From the NCBI GenBank assembly GCA_028822955.1, contig JAPKCL010000060.1:1-9766 (forward strand): a stretch of DNA of 9,766 bases. Reading direction: 5' to 3'. Both the position numbers and the translations under genes were made by a program. A model generated the notes under the pieces. That model made no database searches. It was not told the DNA's origin and saw nothing but the letters and a program-made list of their open reading frames with translations. Source of the DNA: Candidatus Poseidoniaceae archaeon (GTDB lineage: Archaea > Thermoplasmatota > Poseidoniia > Poseidoniales > Poseidoniaceae). Shown piece by piece: positions 1 through 6,797 of the stretch; positions within the stretch are counted from its first letter, which is position 1; the number at the start of each line of letters is the position of its first letter.

Positions 1-673
1 GAATTCGCGGGAAGGGGGGCGTTAAGCAATCATCCGGGATGAGGTTCTTTCCTGGCCGTATGTGTCGCTTTTTTGACATAATTGAACGCATAAACATCCA
101 GCGGATTCTGAAATGTGAGCGGTCTCTGTAGGTGTTGTTCGACAAATACTTCTTTTCAAAATCATAGATGATGTGTTTGATGATGTCCCAGACCTCACGG
201 GTCATAGCATATCCCCAAAAATGACGGTTCGTTGCCACAACGTGTTGCATTTGCTGTGTTTGTAACTCGCCGGAATCATGGTTGATATTGTAGGCCATTA
301 CCGTTCCAATATCACAAAATTCTTGAGACCAATCTAACAGGTCAAGAACAGTCTGAATATAGCTTGGAGCGAGTAACATATCGTCTTCAAGAAGGATGAT
401 TCGATCATACGAGAGATCGTCGAATAATGTTCTTCGTGCATCGATGAGGTGCCGCCCTATACCCCAGTTCTCTTCTCGGAGAACAAAGGTTGGATTGTCG
501 AAGGATGAGTTTTTAACCAGTTCAATAAGTTCGTTCTGGCGTGCTTTTTCCCCACCGTCAAGGTAGACATGGAGGTCGCAGTCATAGGCGGCCTTATTTG
601 CTTCAAGAGCAGAAAGAGTTTGTTGGAAATAGTCCACGCGGTTAAACCCAAGGAGAAGAATTGCGGTCTTCAT
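1..673 (-). CDS. GT-A type glycosyltransferase, 3' end cut by the window edge
   Basis: The reading frame is open from ATG at 673 to the left edge, giving 224 codons with no stop. The N-terminus (MKTAILLLGFNRVDYF) matches the first beta strand of a GT-A nucleotide-sugar fold. A DLHVYLDGG strand follows at about 33-41, then REENWGIGRHL at about 66-76 and the acidic motif ILLEDD at 93-98, which fits the metal-binding DxD position of the fold. FWGYAMTREVW (about 152-162) resembles the conserved W-G-[WY]-A-x-x-[KR]-x-x-W block of GT2-like transferases. The start is well supported: GGAGGG lies at 680-685 on the minus strand, about 6 bases before ATG. By family it would transfer a sugar from an activated nucleotide at the cytoplasmic face; donor and acceptor cannot be told. 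The last codons before the edge (NLIPDDCLTPPFPRI) fit the expected NLI-x-N-x-G-F block poorly, so an indel in the nearby run of Gs is possible. Confidence 0.85.
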   Translation of the reverse strand, partial: MKTAILLLGFNRVDYFQQTLSALEANKAAYDCDLHVYLDGGEKARQNELIELVKNSSFDNPTFVLREENWGIGRHLIDARRTLFDDLSYDRIILLEDDMLLAPSYIQTVLDLLDWSQEFCDIGTVMAYNINHDSGELQTQQMQHVVATNRHFWGYAMTREVWDIIKHIIYDFEKKYLSNNTYRDRSHFRIRWMFMRSIMSKKRHIRPGKNLIPDDCLTPPFPRI

Positions 674-679
674 TGAGTG

Positions 680-685
680 CCCTCC
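680..685 (-). promoter_or_regulatory. Shine-Dalgarno site of the glycosyltransferase gene
   Basis: Read on the minus strand this is GGAGGG, ending 6 bases before the ATG at 673. It is the clearest ribosome binding site in the window and fixes the glycosyltransferase start. Confidence 0.75.
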
Positions 686-752
686 TTTTGAAAGAAATTC
701 TGCAAAAAGCAATTCAATTGAAATCGAGTAGGATGAGTGGAATTCAATTCGG

Positions 753-808
753 CATGGCGGTGCATAGAGCGAGCCCCGCGTCGTAGAAGTCCGCCCATGG
801 CTCGCCAT
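753..808. repeat. GC-rich inverted repeat in the intergenic region
   Basis: The segment gcgagcc (769-775) is perfectly complementary to ggctcgc (799-805), and atggcg (754-759) to cgccat (803-808). The two stems share bases, so they would be alternative folds. The island is clearly more GC-rich than its AT-rich surroundings. It could be a structured leader on the long transcript of the glycosyltransferase gene, a small RNA, or chance. Nothing identifies a known RNA family. Confidence 0.3.
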
Positions 809-1029
809 CTTGTTCTTGATGATGAAGCAACCGTCGTTCTGCCAGCTTTCAGAATGGGTTGATTAGAGCCCACTCCTCTCCTGTTCTCAATAACTATCGG
901 AGTGAGAAACTCCAAAATTCGAATACTTCATTCACTGTAAAAGGCCGGTCGCATGGATGATTTGGAGAGGAAATCGTTCTTTTCGAGCGTTTAAGAAGGG
1001 CAAGGTATCAAATCATATCGCATCGTGGG

Positions 1030-3837
1030 ATGCACATGGTGAATAAACAGGTCGCTATTCTTCTTTTAGGCATTCTACTTTTTTCAATCCCGTCTTATGC
1101 TACTACATCAAAGGAAGCGCCTTTGGTTGAGCAATTCGGTGTTGGGTTCGATGAGGTCGTCATTGCAGATTCCTCTGATGCCCTTTCTGACCCACGAGAC
1201 CTCGAGTTCCATCCTGGTCGAGCAAATGAACTCTGGGTGGCAAATCGAAATACGGACAGCATCACTATTATCGAGGACACCGGACTTGAAACACAGACCT
1301 CTCAGAATCGTAAAGATTCAAACAGAAACCATTTCCTTGAAGAAGTGAGTGCGATTTCATTTGGTGCATATCACCCAGAGTTTGATTGGCAATGGGGTTC
1401 TGCTCAGGAAACGAGAAACACGTTCTGTGGCCAAGGTACTGCGAATAATTTCATGGGTCCTACTTTGTGGCCGTCGTCGTTAAGCCATTTTGCAATGGAA
1501 AACCAGAACAACGGTAACGGCCTCTTAGGAAGCCATATCGACATGAACCATGAATCGCCTTATGGGGTAGGAATCGCACATGACTATGACAACGTCTATT
1601 GGTACAACGATGGATACTATGGAGAGTTGGTTCGCTACGATTTCAAAGAAGATCACGACACCGGAGAAGACGATCACTCCGACAGCATTGTTCGTCGATA
1701 TTCCGATATCACGCTCACCCATGCTTTTGGAATTCCAGGTCATATGATTCTCGACCAAGATTCAGGAATCCTTTACATCGCTGATGCAGGAGCAAATCGG
1801 GTCTTGTGGGTGAACACAGATGATACAACCTATACCAGTGAAACCATTGTATCCGGATACAATTCTGGTTTTGAGCCTCTTGCGGAATACTCGTCTATTT
1901 CTGGAATTGAATGGGGCGTTCTTGCTACCGGCCTCAACAGGCCTTCAGGTATCGCTCTTGATGGCGACCAGTTGTTCGTCTCTCAAAATGGAAACGGAAA
2001 ACTTACCGCATTTGATTTAAATTCGGATGGCAAAGGTGCGTCTGAAATTGAAACTGTTCAGACATCTGCTTCTTCCATCATGGGCCTAGAAATTGGTCCA
2101 AATGGACACCTTTACTATGTTGATAATGGACGCGACGAAGTGATTCGAATTGACCCGTATATGGATGCTGACGGAGACGGAGTAGGCGACGATGTCGATA
2201 ACTGCCCCTTCGTTGCTAACGCTGCACAAGCCAACCACGACGGTGATGCTCAAGGAGACCTTTGCGACCTGGATGATGACAATGATGCGGTTTTAGATAT
2301 CGATGATGATTGTGCTCTTGGAAATTTAAGTTGGCTTTCTTCATCGGCGACCGACCATGATATGGACGGTTGTGCCGATTTAACAGAAGATAATGACGAC
2401 GATAACGATGGCATGAGTGATGATGTAGATTACTGTTCAACTGGAGACCTTGGTTGGACCTCTTCTTCCTCTTCGGACTATGACCTCGACGGTTGTAGAG
2501 ACGCTGGTGAAGATTACGATGATGATAACGACCGGATTTGTGATGCTGCAGTTATGGATGGATTTTGGACATGTTCTGAATCCTCGGCAGAGGTAGATCT
2601 CTGTCCAATGAGTGCGCCTTCTTTCTCTTCAATCATGTCCAATGATGGCGACCAAGATGGTTGCGAGGATGATACAGAAGACCTGGACGATGATAACGAC
2701 GGATTCTCAGACATCATTGATAATTGCCCCGATAATGCAGGCTCAAGTGATTCTGGTTCAGTCATTGGCTGCGCAGATTGGGACGATGACGGATATGCAG
2801 ACTCGGTCGATGAATTCCCTACGGAACCCACTCAATGGTCCGACCTCGATGGTGATGGTTTTGGAGATGAAATTGACGGTTTAGAAGGAGATCACTGCCC
2901 TACAGTGGCTGGAATTTCATCGAATGACCGAATCGGCTGTTTGGACACGGACAGAGATGGTTGGTCAGACCCTGATGCTACTTGGTTGGCAACAGATGGC
3001 GCTGATGCATTCCCTACGTACAGCACTCAACATGCCGACCGAGATGGTGATGGTTATGGAGATTCTTCGAGTGGATATCGAGCTGATATTTGCCCTGATA
3101 TCGAAGGAACTTCGACTGAAGATGTGTTTGGATGCCTCGATACTGATGGAGACGGATGGTCAGATGCTGGCGATGCGTTTGCAGAGGATGCAACTCAATA
3201 TGTTGATGCAGACATGGATGGCTACGGGGATTCAAGAAATGGAAACCTCCCAGACAGTTGCCCTGGTGTCTTTGGTACCTCTACAGAACAGGAATTTGGA
3301 TGCCCAGACTCTGATGGAGACGGATGGGGAGATAACCTCGACGTCTTTGCAAATGATGTCCGATTCTGGTCTGATATCGATGGAGATGGACATCCTGATC
3401 AGCAAGGGACGAATATGACAGATGATTGCCCGGAAGTTGCTGGAAATTCAAATCAAGACCGAATCGGTTGTCTTGACACAGACGGCGATGGATGGTCGGA
3501 TGAAGGCGATGTGTTTCCGAACGATGCCGCTCGCCAGTTCGCCGCTGAAAGTTCCTCTTTACCAATGATTTTAGCCATAGCAGGAATTGTTCTTGTTGGC
3601 TTAGCACTGGTTGCTTTTGGAGTGGTTAGCCGTCGTGGAAAGCAGAACCCCCTCAATATCGACTTTGAGCAAAAGACCCATGTCCCATTTACTCCCCTGA
3701 GTGCCCCTGTTGCGCCTACAATGCCAACAGCACCAGCCGTGGCAGTAGCTCCACCGCTACCACCTGAAGGATTACCCCCCGGTTGGACAATGGAACAATG
3801 GGCTTGGTATGGTGCAGACTATCTCAAAAACCGTTGA
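1030..3837 (+). CDS. Large surface protein: signal peptide, beta-propeller, TSP3 calcium repeats, membrane anchor, GWTMEQW tail
   Basis: This 935-aa protein has five parts in order. A signal peptide covers about 1-25 (hydrophobic VAILLLGILLF, then SYAT). A propeller-like region covers about 53-375, with NHL-style blades such as ELWVANRNTDSITII, ILYIADAGANRVLWV and LYYVDNGRDEVIRI. A TSP3 array covers about 378-835, with many D-x-D-G-D-G loops known to bind calcium in this family. One membrane segment lies at about 845-867, followed by SRRGK. A Pro/Ala-rich tail ends in a motif containing LPPGWTMEQW. This implies export, an extracellular propeller on a calcium-stiffened stalk and a short cytoplasmic tail. 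A 56-aa unit recurs in the last part of the array. The ligand or function of the propeller is unknown. ATG at 1036 (MVNKQ) is an equally good start; neither has a clear ribosome site. The propeller call is by blade pattern only. Confidence 0.9.
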   Translation: MHMVNKQVAILLLGILLFSIPSYATTSKEAPLVEQFGVGFDEVVIADSSDALSDPRDLEFHPGRANELWVANRNTDSITIIEDTGLETQTSQNRKDSNRNHFLEEVSAISFGAYHPEFDWQWGSAQETRNTFCGQGTANNFMGPTLWPSSLSHFAMENQNNGNGLLGSHIDMNHESPYGVGIAHDYDNVYWYNDGYYGELVRYDFKEDHDTGEDDHSDSIVRRYSDITLTHAFGIPGHMILDQDSGILYIADAGANRVLWVNTDDTTYTSETIVSGYNSGFEPLAEYSSISGIEWGVLATGLNRPSGIALDGDQLFVSQNGNGKLTAFDLNSDGKGASEIETVQTSASSIMGLEIGPNGHLYYVDNGRDEVIRIDPYMDADGDGVGDDVDNCPFVANAAQANHDGDAQGDLCDLDDDNDAVLDIDDDCALGNLSWLSSSATDHDMDGCADLTEDNDDDNDGMSDDVDYCSTGDLGWTSSSSSDYDLDGCRDAGEDYDDDNDRICDAAVMDGFWTCSESSAEVDLCPMSAPSFSSIMSNDGDQDGCEDDTEDLDDDNDGFSDIIDNCPDNAGSSDSGSVIGCADWDDDGYADSVDEFPTEPTQWSDLDGDGFGDEIDGLEGDHCPTVAGISSNDRIGCLDTDRDGWSDPDATWLATDGADAFPTYSTQHADRDGDGYGDSSSGYRADICPDIEGTSTEDVFGCLDTDGDGWSDAGDAFAEDATQYVDADMDGYGDSRNGNLPDSCPGVFGTSTEQEFGCPDSDGDGWGDNLDVFANDVRFWSDIDGDGHPDQQGTNMTDDCPEVAGNSNQDRIGCLDTDGDGWSDEGDVFPNDAARQFAAESSSLPMILAIAGIVLVGLALVAFGVVSRRGKQNPLNIDFEQKTHVPFTPLSAPVAPTMPTAPAVAVAPPLPPEGLPPGWTMEQWAWYGADYLKNR
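2767..3540 (+). repeat. 168-bp tandem coding repeat within the TSP3 array
   Basis: Units begin at the Gly-Cys of residues 580, 636, 701, 757 and 813 (bases 2767, 2935, 3130, 3298, 3466). Spacings are therefore 56, 65, 56 and 56 residues, and the last unit is partial. Each unit follows the pattern G-C-x-D-x-D-x-D-G-[WY]-x-D, an Asp/Phe stretch, then D-x-D-x-D-G and a D-x-C-P step. The second unit is 27 bp longer, with an added stretch around ATWLATDGA. The units are diverged in DNA but kept in frame, so they are old duplications rather than recent slippage. Confidence 0.85.
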
Positions 3838-3864
3838 TTGGAATCTTAAATCTCCTGTCCTAAA

Positions 3865-3896
3865 ACATGGCCTCGGACCCCGCTGGCTGCCCATGT
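3865..3896. terminator. Inverted repeat between convergent genes, possible 3' structure
   Basis: acatgg (3865-3870) pairs perfectly with ccatgt (3891-3896) across a 20-base GC-rich loop that could add two more pairs. It sits in the 72-bp gap between the stop codons of the TSP3 gene and the convergent zinc-ribbon gene. There is no T-run behind it, so it is not a typical archaeal terminator. It could stabilise a 3' end, or be chance. Confidence 0.25.
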
Positions 3897-3909
3897 ATTA
3901 CTACAACGT

Positions 3910-4167
3910 TTATCCTTGAAAATTTGTCATGCCCTCTGCGTATTGATACACCACAATGACAACCGCTCCGAATATAATAGCCGCAGAGATGGCGATGATT
4001 CGAAGAAGGCGGAGCCACAACTCTTTACCTTTTATTGACCCCATTATTTTCTTCTCTTCCCAGTTAAATTCCTCATCACAATAAGGGCATTCGAATAATC
4101 CAAATTCTCCTTCATCTAACTCAACATCTTCATTACAATGTGGGCATTTGATTTCAACCATATTCAT
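3910..4167 (-). CDS. Small zinc-ribbon protein with C-terminal membrane segment
   Basis: An 85-aa protein. Residues 8-11 are CPHC and 27-30 are CPYC, two CxxC knuckles 15 residues apart, which is a classic zinc ribbon. Many acidic residues lie between and after them (EDVELDEGEFG). A basic stretch (KGKELWLRLLR) precedes a single hydrophobic helix at about 56-75 (IIAISAAIIFGAVVIVV). The arrangement implies a cytoplasmic zinc-ribbon head held to the membrane by a C-terminal anchor. Start: ATG at 4167 or the second ATG at 4161 (MVEIKCPHC); neither has a well-spaced ribosome site. On the minus strand AACTTATT (4185-4192) is placed for a very short leader. It converges with the TSP3 gene. The partner and role are not known; CxxC ribbons of this sort may bind protein or nucleic acid. 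Confidence 0.8.
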   Translation of the reverse strand: MNMVEIKCPHCNEDVELDEGEFGLFECPYCDEEFNWEEKKIMGSIKGKELWLRLLRIIAISAAIIFGAVVIVVYQYAEGMTNFQG

Positions 4168-4176
4168 TTCTAATCA

Positions 4177-4377
4177 ATGCCCTCAATAAGTTTTGAGCCG
4201 GTTTCCTATTCAAAGGAAGGCCTTACGGCCGCATTGTATTGGGTATCCATAGAGTCGAATAGTCTCACTAATTCTAAACAGGTGGCTTTTATCCAATCTA
4301 TTAACAATAAATTATACGGTCGAAAGAAAGCGTTGAAGCCTATCGAATGGCGATGGAAGACCAACGCTGACCTGTGA
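4177..4377 (+). CDS. Doubtful 66-aa hypothetical protein
   Basis: The frame begins MPSISFEPVSYSKEG and ends RWKTNADL, with a stop at 4375-4377 just before the end of the convergent lipoprotein gene at 4382. In favour: it fills an otherwise empty 214-bp gap, the composition is protein-like (few Arg/Ser runs), and the genome is compact. Against: its start lies 9 bp from the divergent start of the zinc-ribbon gene, there is no ribosome site before it, an in-frame stop sits two codons upstream, and third-position base use shows no clear bias. I recognise no family and see no signal peptide or membrane helix. It may be noncoding. Confidence 0.3.
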   Translation: MPSISFEPVSYSKEGLTAALYWVSIESNSLTNSKQVAFIQSINNKLYGRKKALKPIEWRWKTNADL

Positions 4378-4381
4378 TGTA

Positions 4382-6745
4382 TCAACTGTTCTCTGCTTCC
4401 GAACCAGCCCCATCGCTTACTGGGGAATCGCTTTTCTCGCCATCATCCGAGTTTGAAGTTCCCTCGCTCGATGTGCTATCACTCTCGTCAGAACTAACTG
4501 CATCGTCATAGTAATACGTATTGTAAGGGCTCTCATATTCGAGTTCGACACTTGCGCTTTCATCCATGGTTGTGAGATTCGTTGCTGTAACGCCTGCTGA
4601 TGAAATCGCATAGACGAAATCACCCATGAAGATTGACCGGCGAATGTTGAATCCATTCCACCAATTTCGATTGTCATCGCGGTCGTACAAGTCGGAGTGG
4701 TCGACGGTTCCATGGACTGAAAGATTGCCCGTATCTTCAGAAACATTCACTAGAATTAACTTCGAAACGTATTGATAATTCCAATGATATCCGCCGTTCG
4801 AATCTGTCCAGCTTTGGTATCTGTAGGTTGAAAGTGGAATGGCCAACAGCCCTTTTGGAGCCCAATATTGGAATGCTTTGTGCTCATATGAGGCTTCGGA
4901 ATACGACCACACCCATGCATTATCTGCAGGGTCTGACACAGGAGTGAGGGTGAGGTGATCGTCAACTGCTGGGGCTGTAGGGTCGGTGATGTTGAACAAA
5001 GAAAGGCGGGTGCTTGACCAGTCAAGCCCTGTTCCATCTGCCTCTCCTGGGCCCATACCAATGGTCAACAAGTGATCTCGAGAAAGCGGGTGGATGTAAG
5101 TTGAAACCCCTGGTACTTCGAGCTCTCCAAGTATTGTTGGGTTGGTCTCATCCGACATATCGATGACCCAGAGTGGGTCAATTTGTTGGAAGGTTACAAG
5201 ATAGCATCGGTCGCCATCAAAGCGTGCACTCCAAATTCGTTCTTCGGGTGCAATATTGTCAACTCTGCCAACTTCAGTGAGGGCCATTTGGCTTTGATTG
5301 CCGATAACGCCGTGAGAGAAGGTTACAACGCTGGAACTCATTGGCTCAGGGTTTTCCATCCACCAACGCGCCCATTGACCTGATGTAACAGCAACACGTA
5401 CAATTCCCTCATGTTCTGACAAAGAGAATTGGTTGAGGATTGTTCCGTTCACTCGTCCTGAGCCGGTATAGGTTGTATCGCCAGCTTGTGAAATATCGAA
5501 CGTGTGGATGTTTGTTGCCTCGTCCATGTTGTCATTGCCCCAGAACCACCACCAGTCCCAGGCGTTTTCTGTAAGGATGAGGGCGTCAGCAGATGCATAG
5601 ACAAGTGGATAGTTTCCAACGATGTGGTCTGCTTGAAATTCAAAATCCTCGGAGGACAAATCAAAGGTGAAGATGCTGTTGAAACCGCGGTTAAATCCAT
5701 CTTCAGGTGCAATAAAGTCAGCGCAATCCTCATCGTTCATTGTATGAATAGTGATTTGTCCGTTGGAACGCTCATACACCTTTGGGAGGATGTCCTCAAG
5801 AGCAAGTGCATCTAATGCGATTTGGTTTTCAAGCATGGTCTTGTAAGCAACTTTTTCTCGGATTTCTCGGCGGATTGGGTTATCATAATCGAGGTCCCAA
5901 TAGCCCGAAGGGAGGTCCAGCCAGCTTTTGACGTCGGGGATGTCGAGCCAGGCATGAGTTACAGTTCGAACCGTTGCGTTCACTTCTCGTGCTGTCATGT
6001 AGTATCCTTCGAGATACAATTCCTTTCCGTCGACTGGTAGGGAACGGTTTGTGATGTCTAAAACCGTGAATTTGGTGAGTGATGAAGTTCGCCATGAACC
6101 GTAGCCTTCATCCCAACCCATCGCCGAAGAGAGCGCATCGGTCTGAGGAATGTTCCATGGAGACACTGTAGAAATGACAACCAGTCGATCTCCATCAAGC
6201 ATCATTGCCTGCGGAGTACCTTCGATTCTTGTGGTCGAGAGATGGGTCAAGTCTCCGAACTCAGGCACTGCAAATATCTCAAGATTATTGCCGTTCAAAA
6301 AATAGATGAAATATCCATCAGTTTTGACAAAATCTGCTTCATCAACCCCTTGCTCTTGATTGTTCGTTCCTGAAAAGTCAGTTCCTTCTTGCCGTTTGGT
6401 TGTAGGGGCTGAATTGCTGCTCACGGAAGATTCAGCGCCGTCCGCTTCCATTACCATGTCGTCTGCTGCCCAAATGCCGCCACCGTAGTAGAATTCTTCT
6501 TCAACAGCCTGTAATAATTGAATTCTGTATTCTTCAGCAATTGAGGATTTAAGAGATGTTTCCAATTCTTCACAATCGCTAAACTGGGTCAGTTGTGGGC
6601 TTGCAACGCTGCGTTGAACAACGGTTGACCAGTCGTTAGGAAGTTCGACATCTGGTATTTCCACTTCCGAGTCCACCATGCCTAAACAGCCGGACATGAG
6701 GAAGAGGGAAACAAGTACAACCGCCACTGTTTTGTGCCCTTTCAT
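4382..6745 (-). CDS. Secreted beta-propeller lipoprotein (COG4880 / PF09826 type)
   Basis: A 787-aa protein from ATG at 6745. A GTG 18 bases further upstream is possible, but the ATG has AGGTGG at 6753-6758 with a 7-base spacer and gives a clean signal peptide. That peptide is MKGHK, a hydrophobic core, then LFLMSGC with Cys20 as likely lipid-attachment residue. GVDEADFVKTDG at 133-144 and the block IWSARFDGDR...CYLVTFQQIDPLWVID, starting at about 504, are hallmarks of the COG4880 family. A later IRRSIFMGDFVYAIS block fits its last blade. The final ~37 residues are a Ser/Asp/Glu low-complexity tail. By inference it is anchored to the outer face of the cytoplasmic membrane by lipid on Cys20, with the propeller outside. 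The substrate or ligand of this family is not established. It lies 52 bp downstream of the membrane regulator on the same strand and may share its transcript. Confidence 0.9.
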   Translation of the reverse strand: MKGHKTVAVVLVSLFLMSGCLGMVDSEVEIPDVELPNDWSTVVQRSVASPQLTQFSDCEELETSLKSSIAEEYRIQLLQAVEEEFYYGGGIWAADDMVMEADGAESSVSSNSAPTTKRQEGTDFSGTNNQEQGVDEADFVKTDGYFIYFLNGNNLEIFAVPEFGDLTHLSTTRIEGTPQAMMLDGDRLVVISTVSPWNIPQTDALSSAMGWDEGYGSWRTSSLTKFTVLDITNRSLPVDGKELYLEGYYMTAREVNATVRTVTHAWLDIPDVKSWLDLPSGYWDLDYDNPIRREIREKVAYKTMLENQIALDALALEDILPKVYERSNGQITIHTMNDEDCADFIAPEDGFNRGFNSIFTFDLSSEDFEFQADHIVGNYPLVYASADALILTENAWDWWWFWGNDNMDEATNIHTFDISQAGDTTYTGSGRVNGTILNQFSLSEHEGIVRVAVTSGQWARWWMENPEPMSSSVVTFSHGVIGNQSQMALTEVGRVDNIAPEERIWSARFDGDRCYLVTFQQIDPLWVIDMSDETNPTILGELEVPGVSTYIHPLSRDHLLTIGMGPGEADGTGLDWSSTRLSLFNITDPTAPAVDDHLTLTPVSDPADNAWVWSYSEASYEHKAFQYWAPKGLLAIPLSTYRYQSWTDSNGGYHWNYQYVSKLILVNVSEDTGNLSVHGTVDHSDLYDRDDNRNWWNGFNIRRSIFMGDFVYAISSAGVTATNLTTMDESASVELEYESPYNTYYYDDAVSSDESDSTSSEGTSNSDDGEKSDSPVSDGAGSEAENS

Positions 6746-6752
6746 ATTTCTA

Positions 6753-6758
6753 CCACCT
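6753..6758 (-). promoter_or_regulatory. Shine-Dalgarno-like site deciding the lipoprotein start
   Basis: Minus-strand AGGTGG ends 7 bases before ATG 6745. It is one mismatch from AGGAGG. It favours the ATG at 6745 over the GTG at 6763, which the site would partly follow rather than precede. Confidence 0.5.
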
Positions 6759-6797
6759 CGCACACTGATATGAAAGAATTGGTAAAGTGATTTTACA

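Larger units (their letters stand above)
674..1029. other. 356-bp divergent intergenic region
   Basis: This gap separates the divergent glycosyltransferase and TSP3 genes. I find no convincing gene in it. A minus-strand ORF at 670-915 is Arg-rich, lacks family features and overlaps the glycosyltransferase start. Visible structure: the 9-mer aattcaatt twice, 30 bp apart (711-719 and 741-749), the first inside the palindrome TTCAATTGAA (713-722); a GC-rich island with inverted repeats at 753-808; and short inverted repeats around 871-913, such as cactcc at 871-876 pairing with ggagtg at 899-904. No strong archaeal TATA box is seen. The best candidate for the TSP3 gene is tttaag near 990-995, about 37 bp before its ATG. 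Confidence 0.6.

Noticed and set aside
1..6. GAATTC at the very first bases, as if from a cloning junction
   Set aside because: The following bases continue the glycosyltransferase frame and do not match a vector or linker I recognise; probably just a natural EcoRI site.
819..825. Possible C box (ATGATGA) of a C/D box guide RNA
   Set aside because: No CTGA D box at a suitable distance downstream and no closing stem.
670..915. 81-aa minus-strand ORF upstream of the glycosyltransferase
   Set aside because: Arg-rich, no recognisable motif, runs over the glycosyltransferase ribosome site and start; more likely noncoding.
2514..3607. Long ORFs on both strands across the TSP3 array
   Set aside because: They are shadows caused by the GA-rich Asp/Gly codon bias of the repeat; their translations are low-complexity Ser/His/Met-rich.
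4229..4252. ggcc-ttac-ggcc hairpin as a terminator
   Set aside because: Only a 4-bp stem with no T-run; too weak to call.
6746..6763. GTG start at 6763 for the lipoprotein, adding MRGGRN
   Set aside because: The ATG at 6745 has a well-spaced AGGTGG and gives a cleaner lipoprotein signal peptide.
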